Notes under the pieces: generated by a model | What the model was told of the DNA's origin: nothing | Database searches by the model: none | Seen by the model: only the letters and a program-made list of their open reading frames with translations | Program-made: the position numbers and the translations under genes | Source of the DNA: Streptomyces sp. JB150 | Lineage (GTDB): Bacteria; Actinomycetota; Actinomycetes; Streptomycetales; Streptomycetaceae | NCBI RefSeq assembly: GCF_011193355.1 | Contig: NZ_CP049780.1 | Coordinates: 919,280-983,279, forward strand | Reading direction: 5' to 3' | DNA length: 64,000 nucleotides | Part shown: in pieces, positions 8,482 through 18,615 of the stretch | Layout of the letters: every line of letters starts with the position of its first letter | Numbering within the stretch: the stretch's first letter is position 1

Positions 8482-9459
8482 TTGTCCACACCAGCGGAGC
8501 AGGTACCGGAGCACGTGCCGCAGTACGGGGCGGGGGCCCACCCGGGGTCCGGCGACCGGGTCGCGGCCCGCGCCCGCGGGCTGACCAAGGCGTACGGCTC
8601 CGGGGAGACGGCCGTGGTCGCCCTGGACTCGGTGGACGTGGACATCGTCCGCGGGCGGTTCACGGCCGTCATGGGTCCCTCCGGGTCCGGGAAGTCCACG
8701 CTGATGCACTGTCTGGCCGGGCTGGACACGGTCACGGCCGGGCAGGTCTGGCTCGGTGACACCGAGATCACCGGGCTGAGGGAGCGGGAGCTGACCCGGC
8801 TGCGGCGGGACCGCATCGGGTTCATGTTCCAGTCGTTCAACCTGATCCCCACGCTGAACGCGCTGGAGAACATCACCCTGCCCATGGACATCGCGGGCCG
8901 CCGGCCCGACCCGCGGTGGCTGGACCAGGTCATCGACACGCTGGGGCTGCGGGACCGGCTGACGCACCGGCCGGCCCAGCTGTCGGGCGGCCAGCAGCAG
9001 CGGGTCGCGTGCGCGCGGGCGCTCGCCGCCCGGCCGGAGCTGATCTTCGCGGACGAGCCGACCGGCAACCTGGACTCGCGGGCCGGGCTGGAGGTACTGG
9101 GGTTCCTGCGGGAGGCCGTGGACGACCTGGGGCAGACCGTCGTCATGGTCACCCACGACCCGGGCGCCGCCGCCCACTCCGACCTGGTGCTGTTCCTCGC
9201 GGACGGCCGGCTCGTGGACGAGATGGCCCGGCCGACGGCGGAGGCCGTGCTGGAGCGGATGAAGCGGTTCGACGTGGTCCAGCTCTCCGCCGACCGGCCC
9301 CGTCCCGCCGCCGACCGGACCCCCGGCTCCGACCACCCGCCCACCGGCTCCGACCACCCGCCCACCGGCTCCGACCACCGCCCCACCCGCTCCGACCACC
9401 GTCCCAAAGGCTTCGGCCACCACCCCACAGGCTTCGGCCGGTCTCGCGACAAGGACTGA
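8482..9459 (+). CDS. ABC transporter ATP-binding protein (MacB/LolD type)
   Basis: A 325-residue ATPase. Walker A is GPSGSGKST (about residue 70), the Q-loop segment is [18 protein letters not shown], the signature is LSGGQQQRV and Walker B is [12 protein letters not shown]. The permease follows after 4 bp, making a two-gene exporter operon. The start is TTG with an AGGAGG site. The last 45 or so residues are a repeat of the type GSDHPPT, encoded by 21 bp units, which is not part of the ATPase fold. Confidence 0.92.
   Translation: MSTPAEQVPEHVPQYGAGAHPGSGDRVAARARGLTKAYGSGETAVVALDSVDVDIVRGRFTAVMGPSGSGKSTLMHCLAGLDTVTAGQVWLGDTEITGLRERELTRLRRDRIGFMFQSFNLIPTLNALENITLPMDIAGRRPDPRWLDQVIDTLGLRDRLTHRPAQLSGGQQQRVACARALAARPELIFADEPTGNLDSRAGLEVLGFLREAVDDLGQTVVMVTHDPGAAAHSDLVLFLADGRLVDEMARPTAEAVLERMKRFDVVQLSADRPRPAADRTPGSDHPPTGSDHPPTGSDHRPTRSDHRPKGFGHHPTGFGRSRDKD
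9325..9440 (+). repeat. In-frame 21 bp repeat in ABC ATPase tail
   Basis: Five to six 21 bp units encode [28 protein letters not shown] and GFGHHPT. The first units are nearly identical at DNA level and later ones diverge. His and Asp recur in each unit. Confidence 0.85.
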
Positions 9460-9463
9460 CGCC

Positions 9464-12031
9464 GTGCTCAAGGCAACGCTCAGGAGCTTCCTCGCACACA
9501 AGGGGCGGCTGCTGCTGTCGGCGCTCGCGGTGATCCTGTCCGTCGCGTTCGTCACGGGCAGCCTGATCTTCTCGGACACCGTCAGCCGTACCTTCGACCG
9601 GCTGTTCGCGACCACGGCGGCCGACGTCACCGTCAGCCCGAAGGAGACCCTCGACGAGAGGGTGCCCTCCGGGATGACGGCCACCCTGCCCGCCGCGCTC
9701 GCCGACCGGGTCGCCCGGATCGACGGCGTGGCCGCGGCGCGCGCGGAGGCGGAGGTGCGGAACCTCACCGTCGTCGACGACCGGAACGAGTCCGTCAGCC
9801 CCACGACCGGCGCCCCCACCCTCGGCTCCGCCTGGCTGCCCACCGACCGCAGCCCCGTGGAACTCACCTCCGGGCGCGCCCCGCGCGGACCCGGCCAGAT
9901 CCTGCTGGACGCGGACACCGCGGACCGCGCGGGCGTCGCGATCGGCGACCGGCTGACCGTGATCGCGCCGCCGGGCTCGTTCGGGGCGCGGGTCGTCGGC
10001 ATCGTCACCTTCACCACCACGAACCCGGGCTCGGCACTGCTGTTCATGGACCCGCCGACCGCGCGGACCGAGCTGCTGGGCGATCCGGGGGCGGCGACCG
10101 GCATCACCGTGGACGCGGCGCCCGGCGTGAGCGACGCGACGCTCAAGCAGCGGGTGGCCGCCGCGCTCGGCGCCGACCGCTACGACTACCGGACCGCCGC
10201 CGAGCAGGCCACGTCGGATGTCGAACAGCTGGGCAGTTTCCTGGACGTCATCAAGTGGGTGATGGTCGCGTTCGCGGGGATCGCCGTGCTCGTCGGCGTG
10301 TTCCTGATCGTCAACACGTTCTCCATGCTGGTCGCCCAGCGCACCCGCGAGCTCGGCCTGCTGCGCGCGCTCGGCGCCGACCGGCGGCAGGTGCGCCGCT
10401 CGGTGCTCACCGAGGCGCTGCTGCTCGGGCTGGCCGGCTCCACGCTGGGCCTCGTCACCGGAGTCGCGCTGGCGGCCGGGCTGATCGAGCTGATGGGCCT
10501 GATCGGGATGCGCATCCGGACCGCCGAGATGGTGATCGGCTGGGGGACGCCGGTGACGGCGTACGTCGTCGGGGTCGGCGTCACCTTCGTCGCGGCGTAC
10601 CCGCCGGCCCGGCGCGCGGCGGCCGTGTCGCCGATGGCGGCCCTCTCGGACGCGGAGGTCGCCGGGGTGGGCCGGCCGCTGCGGATGCGCGCGGTGGCGG
10701 GCGCGATCGTCGGCGCGGCCGGGGCGGCGGCGCTCGCCGGATGCGTGGTGTCGTCCCGGACGGGGCCGGCGGCCGTGCTGCTGGGTGCCGGTGTGGTCCT
10801 GACGCTGATCGCGACCGTGGTCGCGGGGCCGCTGCTGGTGCGGCCGGTGATCCGGGTGCTCGGCGCGGCCTTCCCGGCGCTGTTCGGGCCGGTCGGGCGG
10901 ATGAGCCAGCGCAACGCGCTGCGCAATCCGCGGCGCACCGGGGCGACGGCGGCGGCGCTGATGATCGGGCTCGCGCTGGTCGGCGGGATGTCGGTGGCCA
11001 GTGCCTCGATGGCCGCGTCGTTCGACCGGCAGATCGACAGGACGCTGGGCGCCGACTTCGTCGTCCAGAACACCAACTTCACGCCGTTCCCGCGCGAGGT
11101 CACCGACGCCGTGCGCGGCACCGAGGGTGTGGGGCTCGCGGTGCGCGCGAGGTTCACCCCGGTCGCCGTACGCCTGCCGGACGGCGACCGGGTGACGACG
11201 ACGGCCGCGGGCTACGACCCCCGGCTCGACGAGGTCGCCACCATCACCTATGCGCGCGGGGACACGGCGGCGGCCCTCGCCGAGGGGCGGCTGGCGATGG
11301 ACGTGGACTTCGCCCGCGACCACGGGGTCCGGGTGGGGACGGCGCTGCCCGTGGAGTTCCAGGGCGGGCGGACGGCCAGGCTCACCGTGGGCGCGCTGAC
11401 CGACCAGGACGCCGCCGAGGGGTTCGGCACCACGGGCGGGATCTACTTCGGCCGGGGCACGGCCGAGCGCTACGCGCCGGGCGGCCAGGACGCCGCCGTG
11501 TACGTGAACGCCGCGCCGGGCACCGACGCCGGCGAGCTGCGGTCGGCGCTGGAGCGCACGCTGGATCCGTATCCGCAGGTGCAGGTGCGGGACCTGGCCG
11601 ACTACAAGGAACTGGTCCGCGACCAGATCGCCGTCCTGCTCTACCTCGTGTACGCCCTGCTCGGGCTGGCGATCGTCATCGCGGTGCTCGGCGTGGTCAA
11701 CACGCTCGCGCTGTCGGTGGTCGAGCGGACCCGGGAGATCGGGCTGCTGCGGGCGATCGGGCTCGGGCGGCGGCAGCTGCGCCGGATGATCCGGCTGGAG
11801 TCGGTGGTGATCGCGGTGTTCGGGGCGGTCCTCGGGCTCGCCCTCGGGCTGGTGTGGGGGGTGTGCGGCCAGCAGGTGCTGGCGTTGCAGGGCATGACGG
11901 CGCTGGAGATCCCGTGGGGCACGATCGTCGCGGTGGTGGTGGGTTCGGCGGTGATCGGTGTGGTGGCGGCACTGCTTCCGGCGTTGCGCGCGTCACGCAT
12001 GAACGTGCTGGCGGCCATCGCCCACGAGTGA
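9464..12031 (+). CDS. ABC transporter permease, two FtsX domains
   Basis: An 855-residue membrane protein. An N-terminal helix ([21 protein letters not shown]) is followed by a MacB-like periplasmic-type domain. A first FtsX core lies near residues 255-390 ([23 protein letters not shown]) and a second near residues 720-850 ([23 protein letters not shown]). The duplicated FtsX pattern is typical of actinobacterial exporters of lipids, peptides or antibiotics. It starts with GTG 4 bp after the ATPase stop. The substrate is unknown. Confidence 0.93.
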   Translation: MLKATLRSFLAHKGRLLLSALAVILSVAFVTGSLIFSDTVSRTFDRLFATTAADVTVSPKETLDERVPSGMTATLPAALADRVARIDGVAAARAEAEVRNLTVVDDRNESVSPTTGAPTLGSAWLPTDRSPVELTSGRAPRGPGQILLDADTADRAGVAIGDRLTVIAPPGSFGARVVGIVTFTTTNPGSALLFMDPPTARTELLGDPGAATGITVDAAPGVSDATLKQRVAAALGADRYDYRTAAEQATSDVEQLGSFLDVIKWVMVAFAGIAVLVGVFLIVNTFSMLVAQRTRELGLLRALGADRRQVRRSVLTEALLLGLAGSTLGLVTGVALAAGLIELMGLIGMRIRTAEMVIGWGTPVTAYVVGVGVTFVAAYPPARRAAAVSPMAALSDAEVAGVGRPLRMRAVAGAIVGAAGAAALAGCVVSSRTGPAAVLLGAGVVLTLIATVVAGPLLVRPVIRVLGAAFPALFGPVGRMSQRNALRNPRRTGATAAALMIGLALVGGMSVASASMAASFDRQIDRTLGADFVVQNTNFTPFPREVTDAVRGTEGVGLAVRARFTPVAVRLPDGDRVTTTAAGYDPRLDEVATITYARGDTAAALAEGRLAMDVDFARDHGVRVGTALPVEFQGGRTARLTVGALTDQDAAEGFGTTGGIYFGRGTAERYAPGGQDAAVYVNAAPGTDAGELRSALERTLDPYPQVQVRDLADYKELVRDQIAVLLYLVYALLGLAIVIAVLGVVNTLALSVVERTREIGLLRAIGLGRRQLRRMIRLESVVIAVFGAVLGLALGLVWGVCGQQVLALQGMTALEIPWGTIVAVVVGSAVIGVVAALLPALRASRMNVLAAIAHE

Positions 12032-12045
12032 TCGAATCGGGGCTG

Positions 12046-12083
12046 GTACGTCCAAGTCTCCGACCGCATCCAAGTCTCCGACG
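12046..12083 (+). repeat. Short direct repeat upstream of LLM oxidoreductase
   Basis: The 14 bp sequence TCCAAGTCTCCGAC occurs twice, 20 bp apart, just before the oxidoreductase ribosome site. It may be slippage or a regulator site. Confidence 0.5.
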
Positions 12084-12097
12084 GCTGAGGAGAGTTC

Positions 12098-12988
12098 ATG
12101 CCGCGCCCGTTCCGTTTCGGTGTCAATCTGCTGTCCGCCGCGCCCGCCGCCGAGTGGCGGGCCAAGTGCCGCCGGGCGGAGGAACTGGGTTACGACGTGC
12201 TGCTCGTCCCCGACCATCTGGGGATGCCCGCGCCGTTCCCCGCGCTGGTGGCGGCGGCCGAGGCGACGCAGCGCCCGCGGGTGGGCACGTTCGTGCTCAA
12301 CGCCGGGTTCTGGAACCCCGCGTTGCTGGCCCGCGAGGTGGCCACGACGGACGCCCTCACGGGCGGCCGGCTGGAACTCGGCCTCGGCACCGGCTACGTC
12401 CGGGCCGAGCACGAGACGGCCGGGCTGCCGTGGGGTTCCCCCGGCGAGCGGGTGAACCATCTGCTGCGCACGGTCGAGGAGCTGAACCGGCTGCTCGGCT
12501 CGGACGACCACCTGCCCCGCCCGGTCCAGCGGCCCCGTGTGCCGCTGCTGATCGGCGCCGGCGGCGACCGGATGCTCCGGCTGACCGCCGAGCACGCGGA
12601 CATCGCGGCCTTCACCGGGGCGCGGGCCGTGCCCGGCAGCACGACCGGGGAACTGCTGCCGGTGACGGCCGAGGAGCTGGACGAGCGGGTGGCCCTCTAC
12701 CGGCGCCTGGCCGCGGACCGCGCGGAGCCCGCCGAGCTGAACCTCCTGATCCAGCAGGTCGCCGTGACGGAGGACCCCGAGGGGGCGCTCCGGCCGTTGC
12801 TGTCCCACGTCCCGCAGCTGAGCCCCGAGGAGGCGCTGCGGCTGCCCATCGTCCTGGCGGGCACCGAGGAGGAGATCGTCGAACGGGTCCTGGCCCTGCG
12901 CGAGCGGTACGGGTTCTCCTACCTGACGGTGCTGGAGCCCGCCATGGAGGCGTTCGCTCCGGTGATGGCGGCGCTGCGGGGGCGGTGA
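12098..12988 (+). CDS. F420-dependent LLM-class oxidoreductase
   Basis: A 296-residue luciferase-like monooxygenase-fold protein resembling the TIGR03621 subfamily. It has the N-terminal FRFGVNLLSA strand, the VPDHLGMPAPFPALVAAA segment, LARE-VATTDALTGGRLELGLGTGY and PLLIGAGGDRMLRLTAEHAD. Members generally use coenzyme F420 to reduce or oxidise small organics; the substrate cannot be read from sequence. A GAGGAG site precedes the ATG. The TGA stop lies in a tandem repeat unit. Confidence 0.88.
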   Translation: MPRPFRFGVNLLSAAPAAEWRAKCRRAEELGYDVLLVPDHLGMPAPFPALVAAAEATQRPRVGTFVLNAGFWNPALLAREVATTDALTGGRLELGLGTGYVRAEHETAGLPWGSPGERVNHLLRTVEELNRLLGSDDHLPRPVQRPRVPLLIGAGGDRMLRLTAEHADIAAFTGARAVPGSTTGELLPVTAEELDERVALYRRLAADRAEPAELNLLIQQVAVTEDPEGALRPLLSHVPQLSPEEALRLPIVLAGTEEEIVERVLALRERYGFSYLTVLEPAMEAFAPVMAALRGR

Positions 12989-13065
12989 GCACGGGCACGG
13001 GGTGGACCGGGGGTGAGCACGGGCACGGGTGGACAAGGGGTGAGCAGGGGGTGCTCGGGCGGTGT
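12984..13065. repeat. Tandem repeat spanning a stop codon
   Basis: Three 27-28 bp units starting GGTGAGCACGGGCACGGG at 12984, 13012 and 13039. The first holds the TGA stop of the oxidoreductase. Confidence 0.75.
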
Positions 13066-13139
13066 CCACTCGCGCTCGCGGCCGCGTCCACATGCCGGAA
13101 TATCCCGTCCCGCGTGGTGCCCCGTGATGGGATGACGAC

Positions 13140-13568
13140 ATGACCGACCTGCGGATACGGGCCGCTCGGGCCGAAGACGTCGATGCCGTGCTGGGCTTCT
13201 GGAAGACCGCCGCCGAGGGGGCGAGCATCAGTGACGACCGGGACGGGGTGGAACGGCTGATCGCGCGGGACGCCGGCGCGCTGATCCTGGCGGAGCGGGC
13301 GGGTGAGCTGGTGGGCACGGTGATCGCCGGGTTCGACGGCTGGCGGTGCCATCTCTACCGGCTGGCGGTGCACCCGGACCGGCGGCGGCAGGGCATCGGC
13401 ACCGCGCTGCTCGCCGCCGCCGAGGAGCGGTTCGTACGGCTCGGAGGGCGTCGCGCGGACGCGATGGTGCTCACCCGCAACGAGACGGCCCACCACGCCT
13501 GGCACGCCGCCGGCTACGCGCCGGAGGAGCGGTGGCGGCGCTGGGTGAAGCCGTTGACCGAATCCTGA
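13140..13568 (+). CDS. GNAT family N-acetyltransferase
   Basis: A 142-residue single-domain acetyltransferase. The N-terminal IRAARAEDVDAVLGFW motif, the LYRLAVHPDRRRQGIGTALL acetyl-CoA-binding loop and a C-terminal ETAHHAWHAAGYAPEERW segment are all present. The acceptor is unknown. The ATG at 13140 directly follows a TGACGACA context with only a weak ribosome site. Confidence 0.88.
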   Translation: MTDLRIRAARAEDVDAVLGFWKTAAEGASISDDRDGVERLIARDAGALILAERAGELVGTVIAGFDGWRCHLYRLAVHPDRRRQGIGTALLAAAEERFVRLGGRRADAMVLTRNETAHHAWHAAGYAPEERWRRWVKPLTES

Positions 13569-13600
13569 CCGAATCCCCGATGCTTTTGCCGATCCTTTAC

Positions 13601-13654
13601 CATTGGAGGATCACTCGGTCTCCAATGAAAGGTGTGAACGTCCGCCCATGGGCG
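13601..13654. promoter_or_regulatory. Structured leader upstream of CNNM/CorC operon
   Basis: Two elements precede the operon: an inverted repeat CATTGGAG (13601-13608) with CTCCAATG (13620-13627), and a 12 bp perfect palindrome CGCCCATGGGCG (13643-13654). They could be operators or part of a structured leader. The first could also help end transcription of the upstream acetyltransferase gene. Confidence 0.4.
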
Positions 13655-13721
13655 AGCCTCCCAGTACCCGACATCGCGCGATCCCCCAGCCCCTGGCCGA
13701 CCATGGGACGGAGGTGACCCG

Positions 13722-15065
13722 ATGATCGAAGTGCTGCTCCTGCTGGTGGCCGTCCTGCTGTCGCTCATCTGCGGCGCCTTCGTCGCGGCGGAGTTCTCGC
13801 TGACCACCGTCGAGCGAGGCGACCTGGAACGCGCCGTGGAACGCGGCGAGCGCGGCGCGGCCGGCGCGCTGAAGGCCGTACGCAACCTGACCTTCCAGCT
13901 GTCCGGCGCGCAGCTGGGCATCACCGTCACCAACCTGGTCGTCGGCATGCTCGCCGAGCCGTCGGTCGCCCGGCTGATCGCGGGCCCGCTGCGGGCCGTC
14001 GGCGTCTCCCGGACCGCCGCGTCCTCGATCGCCCTGGTGCTCGGCACGGCGCTGTCGACGGTGTTCCTGATGGTCGTCGGCGAGCTGGTGCCCAAGAACT
14101 GGGCGATCTCCTCGCCGCTGGCCGTGGCGAAGCGGGTGGGCAACACACAGCGCTGGTTCAGCGCGCTGTTCCGGCCGTTCATCACCCACCTCAACAACAC
14201 CGCCAACCGCGTGGTGCGCCGTTTCGGCATCGAGCCGGCCGAGGAGCTGGCCTCCGCGCGCGGACCGCAGGAACTGGCCGCGCTGGCCCGGCACTCCGCC
14301 CGCGAGGGCGCGCTGGAGCCGGACACCGCCGAGCTGTTCGTGCGCACCCTGAACCTCGCCGACCTGACCGCCGAGAACGTGATGACGCCCCGCGTCCAGG
14401 TCATCGCCCTGGAGGCGCAGGCGACCTGCGAGGACGTGGCGAACGCGACCCGCGCGACCGGTCTGTCCCGGTTCCCGGTCTACCGCGGCAGCCTCGACTC
14501 GGTCGTCGGCACCGCCCACGTCAAGGACATCCTGGCCGTCCCCGCCGAGCGCCGGCCCCGCGTGCCCGTCTCGGAGCTGATGCGCGAGCCGCTGCTGGTG
14601 CCGGAGACGCTGACCGTGGACCGGCTGCTGGACCGGCTGTCGGGCAAGCGGACGATGGCCGTGGTCATCGACGAGTACGGCGGCACGGCGGGTGTCGCCA
14701 CGCTGGAGGACATCGTCGAGGAGGTCGTCGGCGAGGTCCGCGACGAGCACGACCCGCACGAGACACCCGACCTCGCCCCGGCCGGCACCGACGAGCACGG
14801 CCACGCGCTGTACTCGGCGGACGGCGCCGCCCGTATCGACCAGCTGGCCCGCGTGGGCCTGCGCGCGCCGGAGGGGCCGTACGAGACGCTGGCCGGCCTC
14901 GTCGCCACCGAGCTGGGCCGCATCCCGGCCGCCGGGGACGTGGTGGAGGTAGCCGGCTGGCGGATGGAAGTCCTGGACGCCGCCGGGCGCCGGGCGGCCC
15001 GCGTGCTGCTGTGCGCGCCGCTGGACGACGAGAAGGACCTGGGCGACGAGGGGGCGCTGGCATGA
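13722..15065 (+). CDS. CNNM/CorC-type hemolysin family membrane protein
   Basis: A 447-residue protein. A DUF21/CNNM membrane domain covers about residues 1-190 (GAFVAAEFSLTTVERGDLE; VGELVPKNWAIS). A CBS pair covers about 215-330 (NVMTPRVQVIAL; VVIDEYGGTAGVATLEDIVEEVVGEV) and a CorC_HlyC domain about 345-430. This family moves Mg2+ or other divalent ions, or regulates such transport, at the inner membrane. GGAGG precedes the ATG. The stop overlaps the start of a paralogue in ATGA. Confidence 0.92.
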   Translation: MIEVLLLLVAVLLSLICGAFVAAEFSLTTVERGDLERAVERGERGAAGALKAVRNLTFQLSGAQLGITVTNLVVGMLAEPSVARLIAGPLRAVGVSRTAASSIALVLGTALSTVFLMVVGELVPKNWAISSPLAVAKRVGNTQRWFSALFRPFITHLNNTANRVVRRFGIEPAEELASARGPQELAALARHSAREGALEPDTAELFVRTLNLADLTAENVMTPRVQVIALEAQATCEDVANATRATGLSRFPVYRGSLDSVVGTAHVKDILAVPAERRPRVPVSELMREPLLVPETLTVDRLLDRLSGKRTMAVVIDEYGGTAGVATLEDIVEEVVGEVRDEHDPHETPDLAPAGTDEHGHALYSADGAARIDQLARVGLRAPEGPYETLAGLVATELGRIPAAGDVVEVAGWRMEVLDAAGRRAARVLLCAPLDDEKDLGDEGALA

Positions 15066-16084
15066 CCGCCGTACAGCTGTTGATCGGTCTGGCGACCCTG
15101 GTCGTCAACGCCTTCTTCGTCGGGGCGGAGTTCGCGCTGATCTCCGTGCGGCGCTCGCAGATCGAGCCGTACGCCGAGCAGGGCGACCGGCGCGCCAAGA
15201 GCGTGCTGTGGGGTCTGCAGCACGTCTCCGCGCTGATGGCGGCGGCACAGCTCGGGATCACGCTGTGCACACTGGTGCTGGGCGTGGTCGCCGAGCCGGC
15301 GATCGCGCATCTGCTGGAGCCCGCCTTCCACGCGATGGGGGTGCCGAGCGGTGCCGGGCACGCGGTGTCGTTCGTCATCGCGCTGACCCTGGCGACGTAC
15401 CTGCACATGCTGCTGGGCGAGATGGTGCCGAAGAACATCGCCCTCGCGGAGCCGGTGCGCAGCGCGCTGATGCTCGGGCCGCCGCTGGTGACGCTGTCGC
15501 GGGCACTGCGCCCGGTGATCTTCACGATCAACGCCTTCGCCAACGGCCTGCTGAAGCTGCTGGGCATCCACACCCGCGACGAGGTGACCTCGACGTTCTC
15601 GGACGCCGAGCTGGCCCGGCTGGTCAAGGACTCCGGCGCGGCCGGGCTCATCGACGACCGGGCGCAGGAGCGGCTGCACGACGCGCTGGAACTGGGCCGG
15701 CGGCCCGTGCGCGATGTCGTGCTGCCGCTGGAACGCGTGGTCTACGCGCGCGTGGGGGTGACCCCCGAGGAGCTGGAGAGGCTGTCGGCCGAGTCCGGGT
15801 TCTCCCGCTTCCCCGTGGTCGACGAGGGCCGGCGGATCGTCGGCTACCTCCACGTGAAGGACGCACTGGACGCCTCCCCGCGCGATGTGCCGTTCCGGCT
15901 GCGGGACATGCGGTCCATCGCGCGCGTGCGGGAGACGACCCCGCTGGACGACGTCCTCACCGCCATGCGCCGCAGCCGCACCCACCTCGCCGCCGTCCTG
16001 GGCACGGACGGGCGGCTGGCGGGCCTGGTGACGATGGAGGACGTGCTGCGGGAGCTGTTCGGGCAGCGCGCGGGGGAGGTGTGA
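15062..16084 (+). CDS. CNNM/CorC-type membrane protein, second copy
   Basis: A 340-residue paralogue of the preceding gene: a DUF21 domain (NAFFVGAEFALISVRRSQIE; LGEMVPKNIALAEP) followed by a CBS pair (VVLPLERVVYARVGV; VTMEDVLRELFG). It lacks the C-terminal CorC_HlyC domain of its neighbour. The ATG at 15062 overlaps the upstream stop (ATGA), so the two are translationally coupled and may form a heteromer. Confidence 0.92.
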   Translation: MTAVQLLIGLATLVVNAFFVGAEFALISVRRSQIEPYAEQGDRRAKSVLWGLQHVSALMAAAQLGITLCTLVLGVVAEPAIAHLLEPAFHAMGVPSGAGHAVSFVIALTLATYLHMLLGEMVPKNIALAEPVRSALMLGPPLVTLSRALRPVIFTINAFANGLLKLLGIHTRDEVTSTFSDAELARLVKDSGAAGLIDDRAQERLHDALELGRRPVRDVVLPLERVVYARVGVTPEELERLSAESGFSRFPVVDEGRRIVGYLHVKDALDASPRDVPFRLRDMRSIARVRETTPLDDVLTAMRRSRTHLAAVLGTDGRLAGLVTMEDVLRELFGQRAGEV

Positions 16085-16094
16085 GCCGGCAGCG

Positions 16095-16158
16095 CCCCGA
16101 GGTGGGGTGACGGTGCCCGAGCGAGGGTGCCCGGGTGACGGTGCCCGGGTGACCGACC
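16095..16158. repeat. Short degenerate direct repeats
   Basis: The motif GGGTGACGGTGCCCG recurs with small changes just downstream of the second CNNM gene. It resembles the stop-proximal repeats elsewhere in the window. Confidence 0.55.
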
Positions 16159-16194
16159 GGCGGGTATGTGCTTAGGGATACCATCTGTGACGCC

Positions 16195-16992
16195 ATGCAG
16201 ACGAATCCCCCTCCCACGCACACCAGCCTGGTCGCGGTCGGCGACTCCTTCACCGAGGGCATGTCGGACCTGATGCCCGACGGGACCTACCGGGGCTGGG
16301 CCGATCTGCTCGCGGCGCGGATGGCCGCCCGCGCGCCCGGCTTCCGGTACGCCAACCTGGCGGTGCGCGGCAAGCTGATCGGGCAGATCGTGGACGAGCA
16401 GGTCGGCCCCGCCGCCGCGATGGGCGCCGACGTGATCACCCTGGTCGGCGGCCTCAACGACACCCTGCGGCCCAAGTGCGACATGGGCCGGGTGCGGGGC
16501 CTGCTGGAGGAGGCCGTGGAGCGGCTGGCGCCGGCCTGCAAGCAGCTGGTGCTGATGCGCAGCCCGGGCCGGCAGGGGCCGGTGCTGGAACGGTTCCGGC
16601 CGCGCATGGAGGAGCTGTTCGCCTGCGTGGACGAGCTGGCCGCCCGCCACGGCGCCGTCGTCGTCGACCTGTACGGGGCGCCCTCCCTGGCCGATCCCCG
16701 GCTGTGGGACGTGGACCGGCTGCACCTGACCGGCGAGGGACACCGCCGGGTCGCGGAGGCGGTCTGGCAGACCCTGGGCTACGAGCCGGAGGACCCGGAC
16801 TGGCACGTCCCGCCCCCGCCCACCGCCCCGCCCGGCTGGGCCGCGCGCCGGATCGCCGACGTCCGCTTCACCCGGCAGCACCTGCTGCCCTGGATCGGCC
16901 GCCGCCTGACCGGCCGCTCCTCCGGCGACGGCCGTCCGCCGAAGCGGCCGCAGCTGCTGCCGTACGAGCTGGTCGCCGACGCGGAGTCGTGA
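16195..16992 (+). CDS. SGNH/GDSL-type hydrolase
   Basis: A 265-residue esterase/lipase-fold protein. Block I is VAVGDSFTEG with the catalytic Ser, the GGLNDT segment is block III and DVDRLHLTGEGH supplies the Asp-His pair. No signal peptide is seen, so it is probably cytoplasmic. A TAGGGAT element about 20 bp upstream may be the -10 box, giving a very short leader. An in-frame start at 16168 is possible but would include the putative promoter. Confidence 0.88.
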   Translation: MQTNPPPTHTSLVAVGDSFTEGMSDLMPDGTYRGWADLLAARMAARAPGFRYANLAVRGKLIGQIVDEQVGPAAAMGADVITLVGGLNDTLRPKCDMGRVRGLLEEAVERLAPACKQLVLMRSPGRQGPVLERFRPRMEELFACVDELAARHGAVVVDLYGAPSLADPRLWDVDRLHLTGEGHRRVAEAVWQTLGYEPEDPDWHVPPPPTAPPGWAARRIADVRFTRQHLLPWIGRRLTGRSSGDGRPPKRPQLLPYELVADAES

Positions 16993-17172
16993 GGGCGGGG
17001 TCCGCCGGCGTACGTGATGCGCTCGCCGGCGGACTCGGTGCGGGCGCGCTTGTCGGCGACTCGGTGCGGGTGGGTGCGGCCGCCGCCGCGAGCGCGTGAC
17101 GGGGGTCTCGTAGGTTCCGATGAACCGTCCCGTGGCGCTGGCCTGCACGAACCACCAGTAAACTCTGGACAC

Positions 17173-18615
17173 GTGACTTCAGCGCCCGCCAAGCCCCGCA
17201 TCCCCAACGTCCTCGCCGGACGGTACGCCTCCGCCGAGCTCGCCACGCTCTGGTCGCCCGAGCAGAAGGTGAAGCTGGAGCGTCAGCTCTGGCTCGCCGT
17301 GCTGCGGGCGCAGAAGGACCTCGGGATCGAGGTGCCGGACGAGGCGATCGCCGACTACGAGCGCGTCCTCGACACCGTCGACCTCGCCTCCATCGCCGAG
17401 CGCGAGAAGGTCACCCGGCACGACGTGAAGGCGCGGATCGAGGAGTTCAACGACCTCGCCGGGCACGAGCACGTGCACAAGGGCATGACCTCCCGCGACC
17501 TCACGGAGAACGTCGAGCAGCTCCAGATCCGGCTGTCGCTGGAGCTGATGCGCGACCGCACGGTCGCGGTGCTGGCCCGTCTCGGCAAGCTGTCCGCCGA
17601 GTACGCCGAGCTGGTCGTGGCCGGCCGCTCCCACAACGTCGCCGCCCAGGCCACCACCCTCGGCAAGCGCTTCGCGACCGCCGCCGACGAGCTGCTGGTC
17701 TCCTACGCCCGCGTCGAGGAGCTGCTGGGCCGCTACCCGCTGCGCGGCATCAAGGGCCCGGTCGGCACCGCCCAGGACATGCTGGACCTGCTCGGCGGCG
17801 ACGGGGCCAAGCTGGCCGAGCTGGAGGGGCGGATCGCCGCCCACCTCGGCTTCGGCCAGGCCTTCACCTCCGTCGGCCAGGTCTACCCGCGCTCCCTCGA
17901 CTACGAGGTCGTCACCACCCTGGTGCAGCTCGCCGCCGCGCCGTCCTCGCTGGCCAAGACGATCCGCCTGATGGCCGGGCACGAGCTGGTCACCGAGGGC
18001 TTCAAGCCGGGCCAGGTCGGCTCCTCGGCGATGCCGCACAAAATGAACACCCGCTCCTGCGAGCGCGTCAACGGCCTCATGGTCATCCTGCGCGGCTACG
18101 CCTCGATGACCGGCGAGCTGGCGGGCGACCAGTGGAACGAGGGCGACGTCTCCTGCTCGGTGGTGCGCCGCGTCGCCCTGCCGGACGCGTTCTTCGCGCT
18201 GGACGGCCTGCTGGAGACGTTCCTGACCGTGCTCGACGAGTTCGGCGCCTTCCCGGCCGTCGTCGCCCGGGAGCTGGACCGCTACCTGCCGTTCCTCGCC
18301 ACCACCAAGGTGCTGATGGGCGCGGTGCGCGCGGGCGTCGGCCGGGAGGTCGCGCACGAGGCGATCAAGGAGAACGCCGTCGCCTCCGCGCTCGCGATGC
18401 GCGAGCAGGGCGCCGAGCGCAACGAACTCCTCGACAAGCTCGCCGCCGACGAGCGCATCCCCCTCGACCGCGCCGCGCTGGACGCGCTGATGGCCGACAA
18501 GCTGTCCTTCACGGGCGCCGCCGCCGACCAGGTCGGTGCCGTCGTCGGCCGGATCGAGGAGATCGTCAAGCGGCACCCGGAGGCCGCCGGCTACACCCCC
18601 GGAGCGATCCTCTGA
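17173..18615 (+). CDS. purB: Adenylosuccinate lyase
   Basis: A 480-residue member of the fumarase/aspartase superfamily that acts twice in purine synthesis (SAICAR and adenylosuccinate cleavage). The signature GSSAMPHKMNTRSCER near residue 290 and the HKGMTSRDLTENVEQ segment are clear. I chose GTG 17173 because a TAAACT -10-like element at 17159-17164 ends 8 bp before it, suggesting a leaderless transcript, and the protein length fits the family. The stop overlaps mug. Confidence 0.95.
   Translation: MTSAPAKPRIPNVLAGRYASAELATLWSPEQKVKLERQLWLAVLRAQKDLGIEVPDEAIADYERVLDTVDLASIAEREKVTRHDVKARIEEFNDLAGHEHVHKGMTSRDLTENVEQLQIRLSLELMRDRTVAVLARLGKLSAEYAELVVAGRSHNVAAQATTLGKRFATAADELLVSYARVEELLGRYPLRGIKGPVGTAQDMLDLLGGDGAKLAELEGRIAAHLGFGQAFTSVGQVYPRSLDYEVVTTLVQLAAAPSSLAKTIRLMAGHELVTEGFKPGQVGSSAMPHKMNTRSCERVNGLMVILRGYASMTGELAGDQWNEGDVSCSVVRRVALPDAFFALDGLLETFLTVLDEFGAFPAVVARELDRYLPFLATTKVLMGAVRAGVGREVAHEAIKENAVASALAMREQGAERNELLDKLAADERIPLDRAALDALMADKLSFTGAAADQVGAVVGRIEEIVKRHPEAAGYTPGAIL

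Noticed and set aside
6946..10146. 1066-codon open frame on the minus strand
   Set aside because: It is antisense to the methyltransferase and ABC transporter genes and is open because of high third-position GC. Only its part encoding the antitoxin N-terminus (8343-8102) is real.
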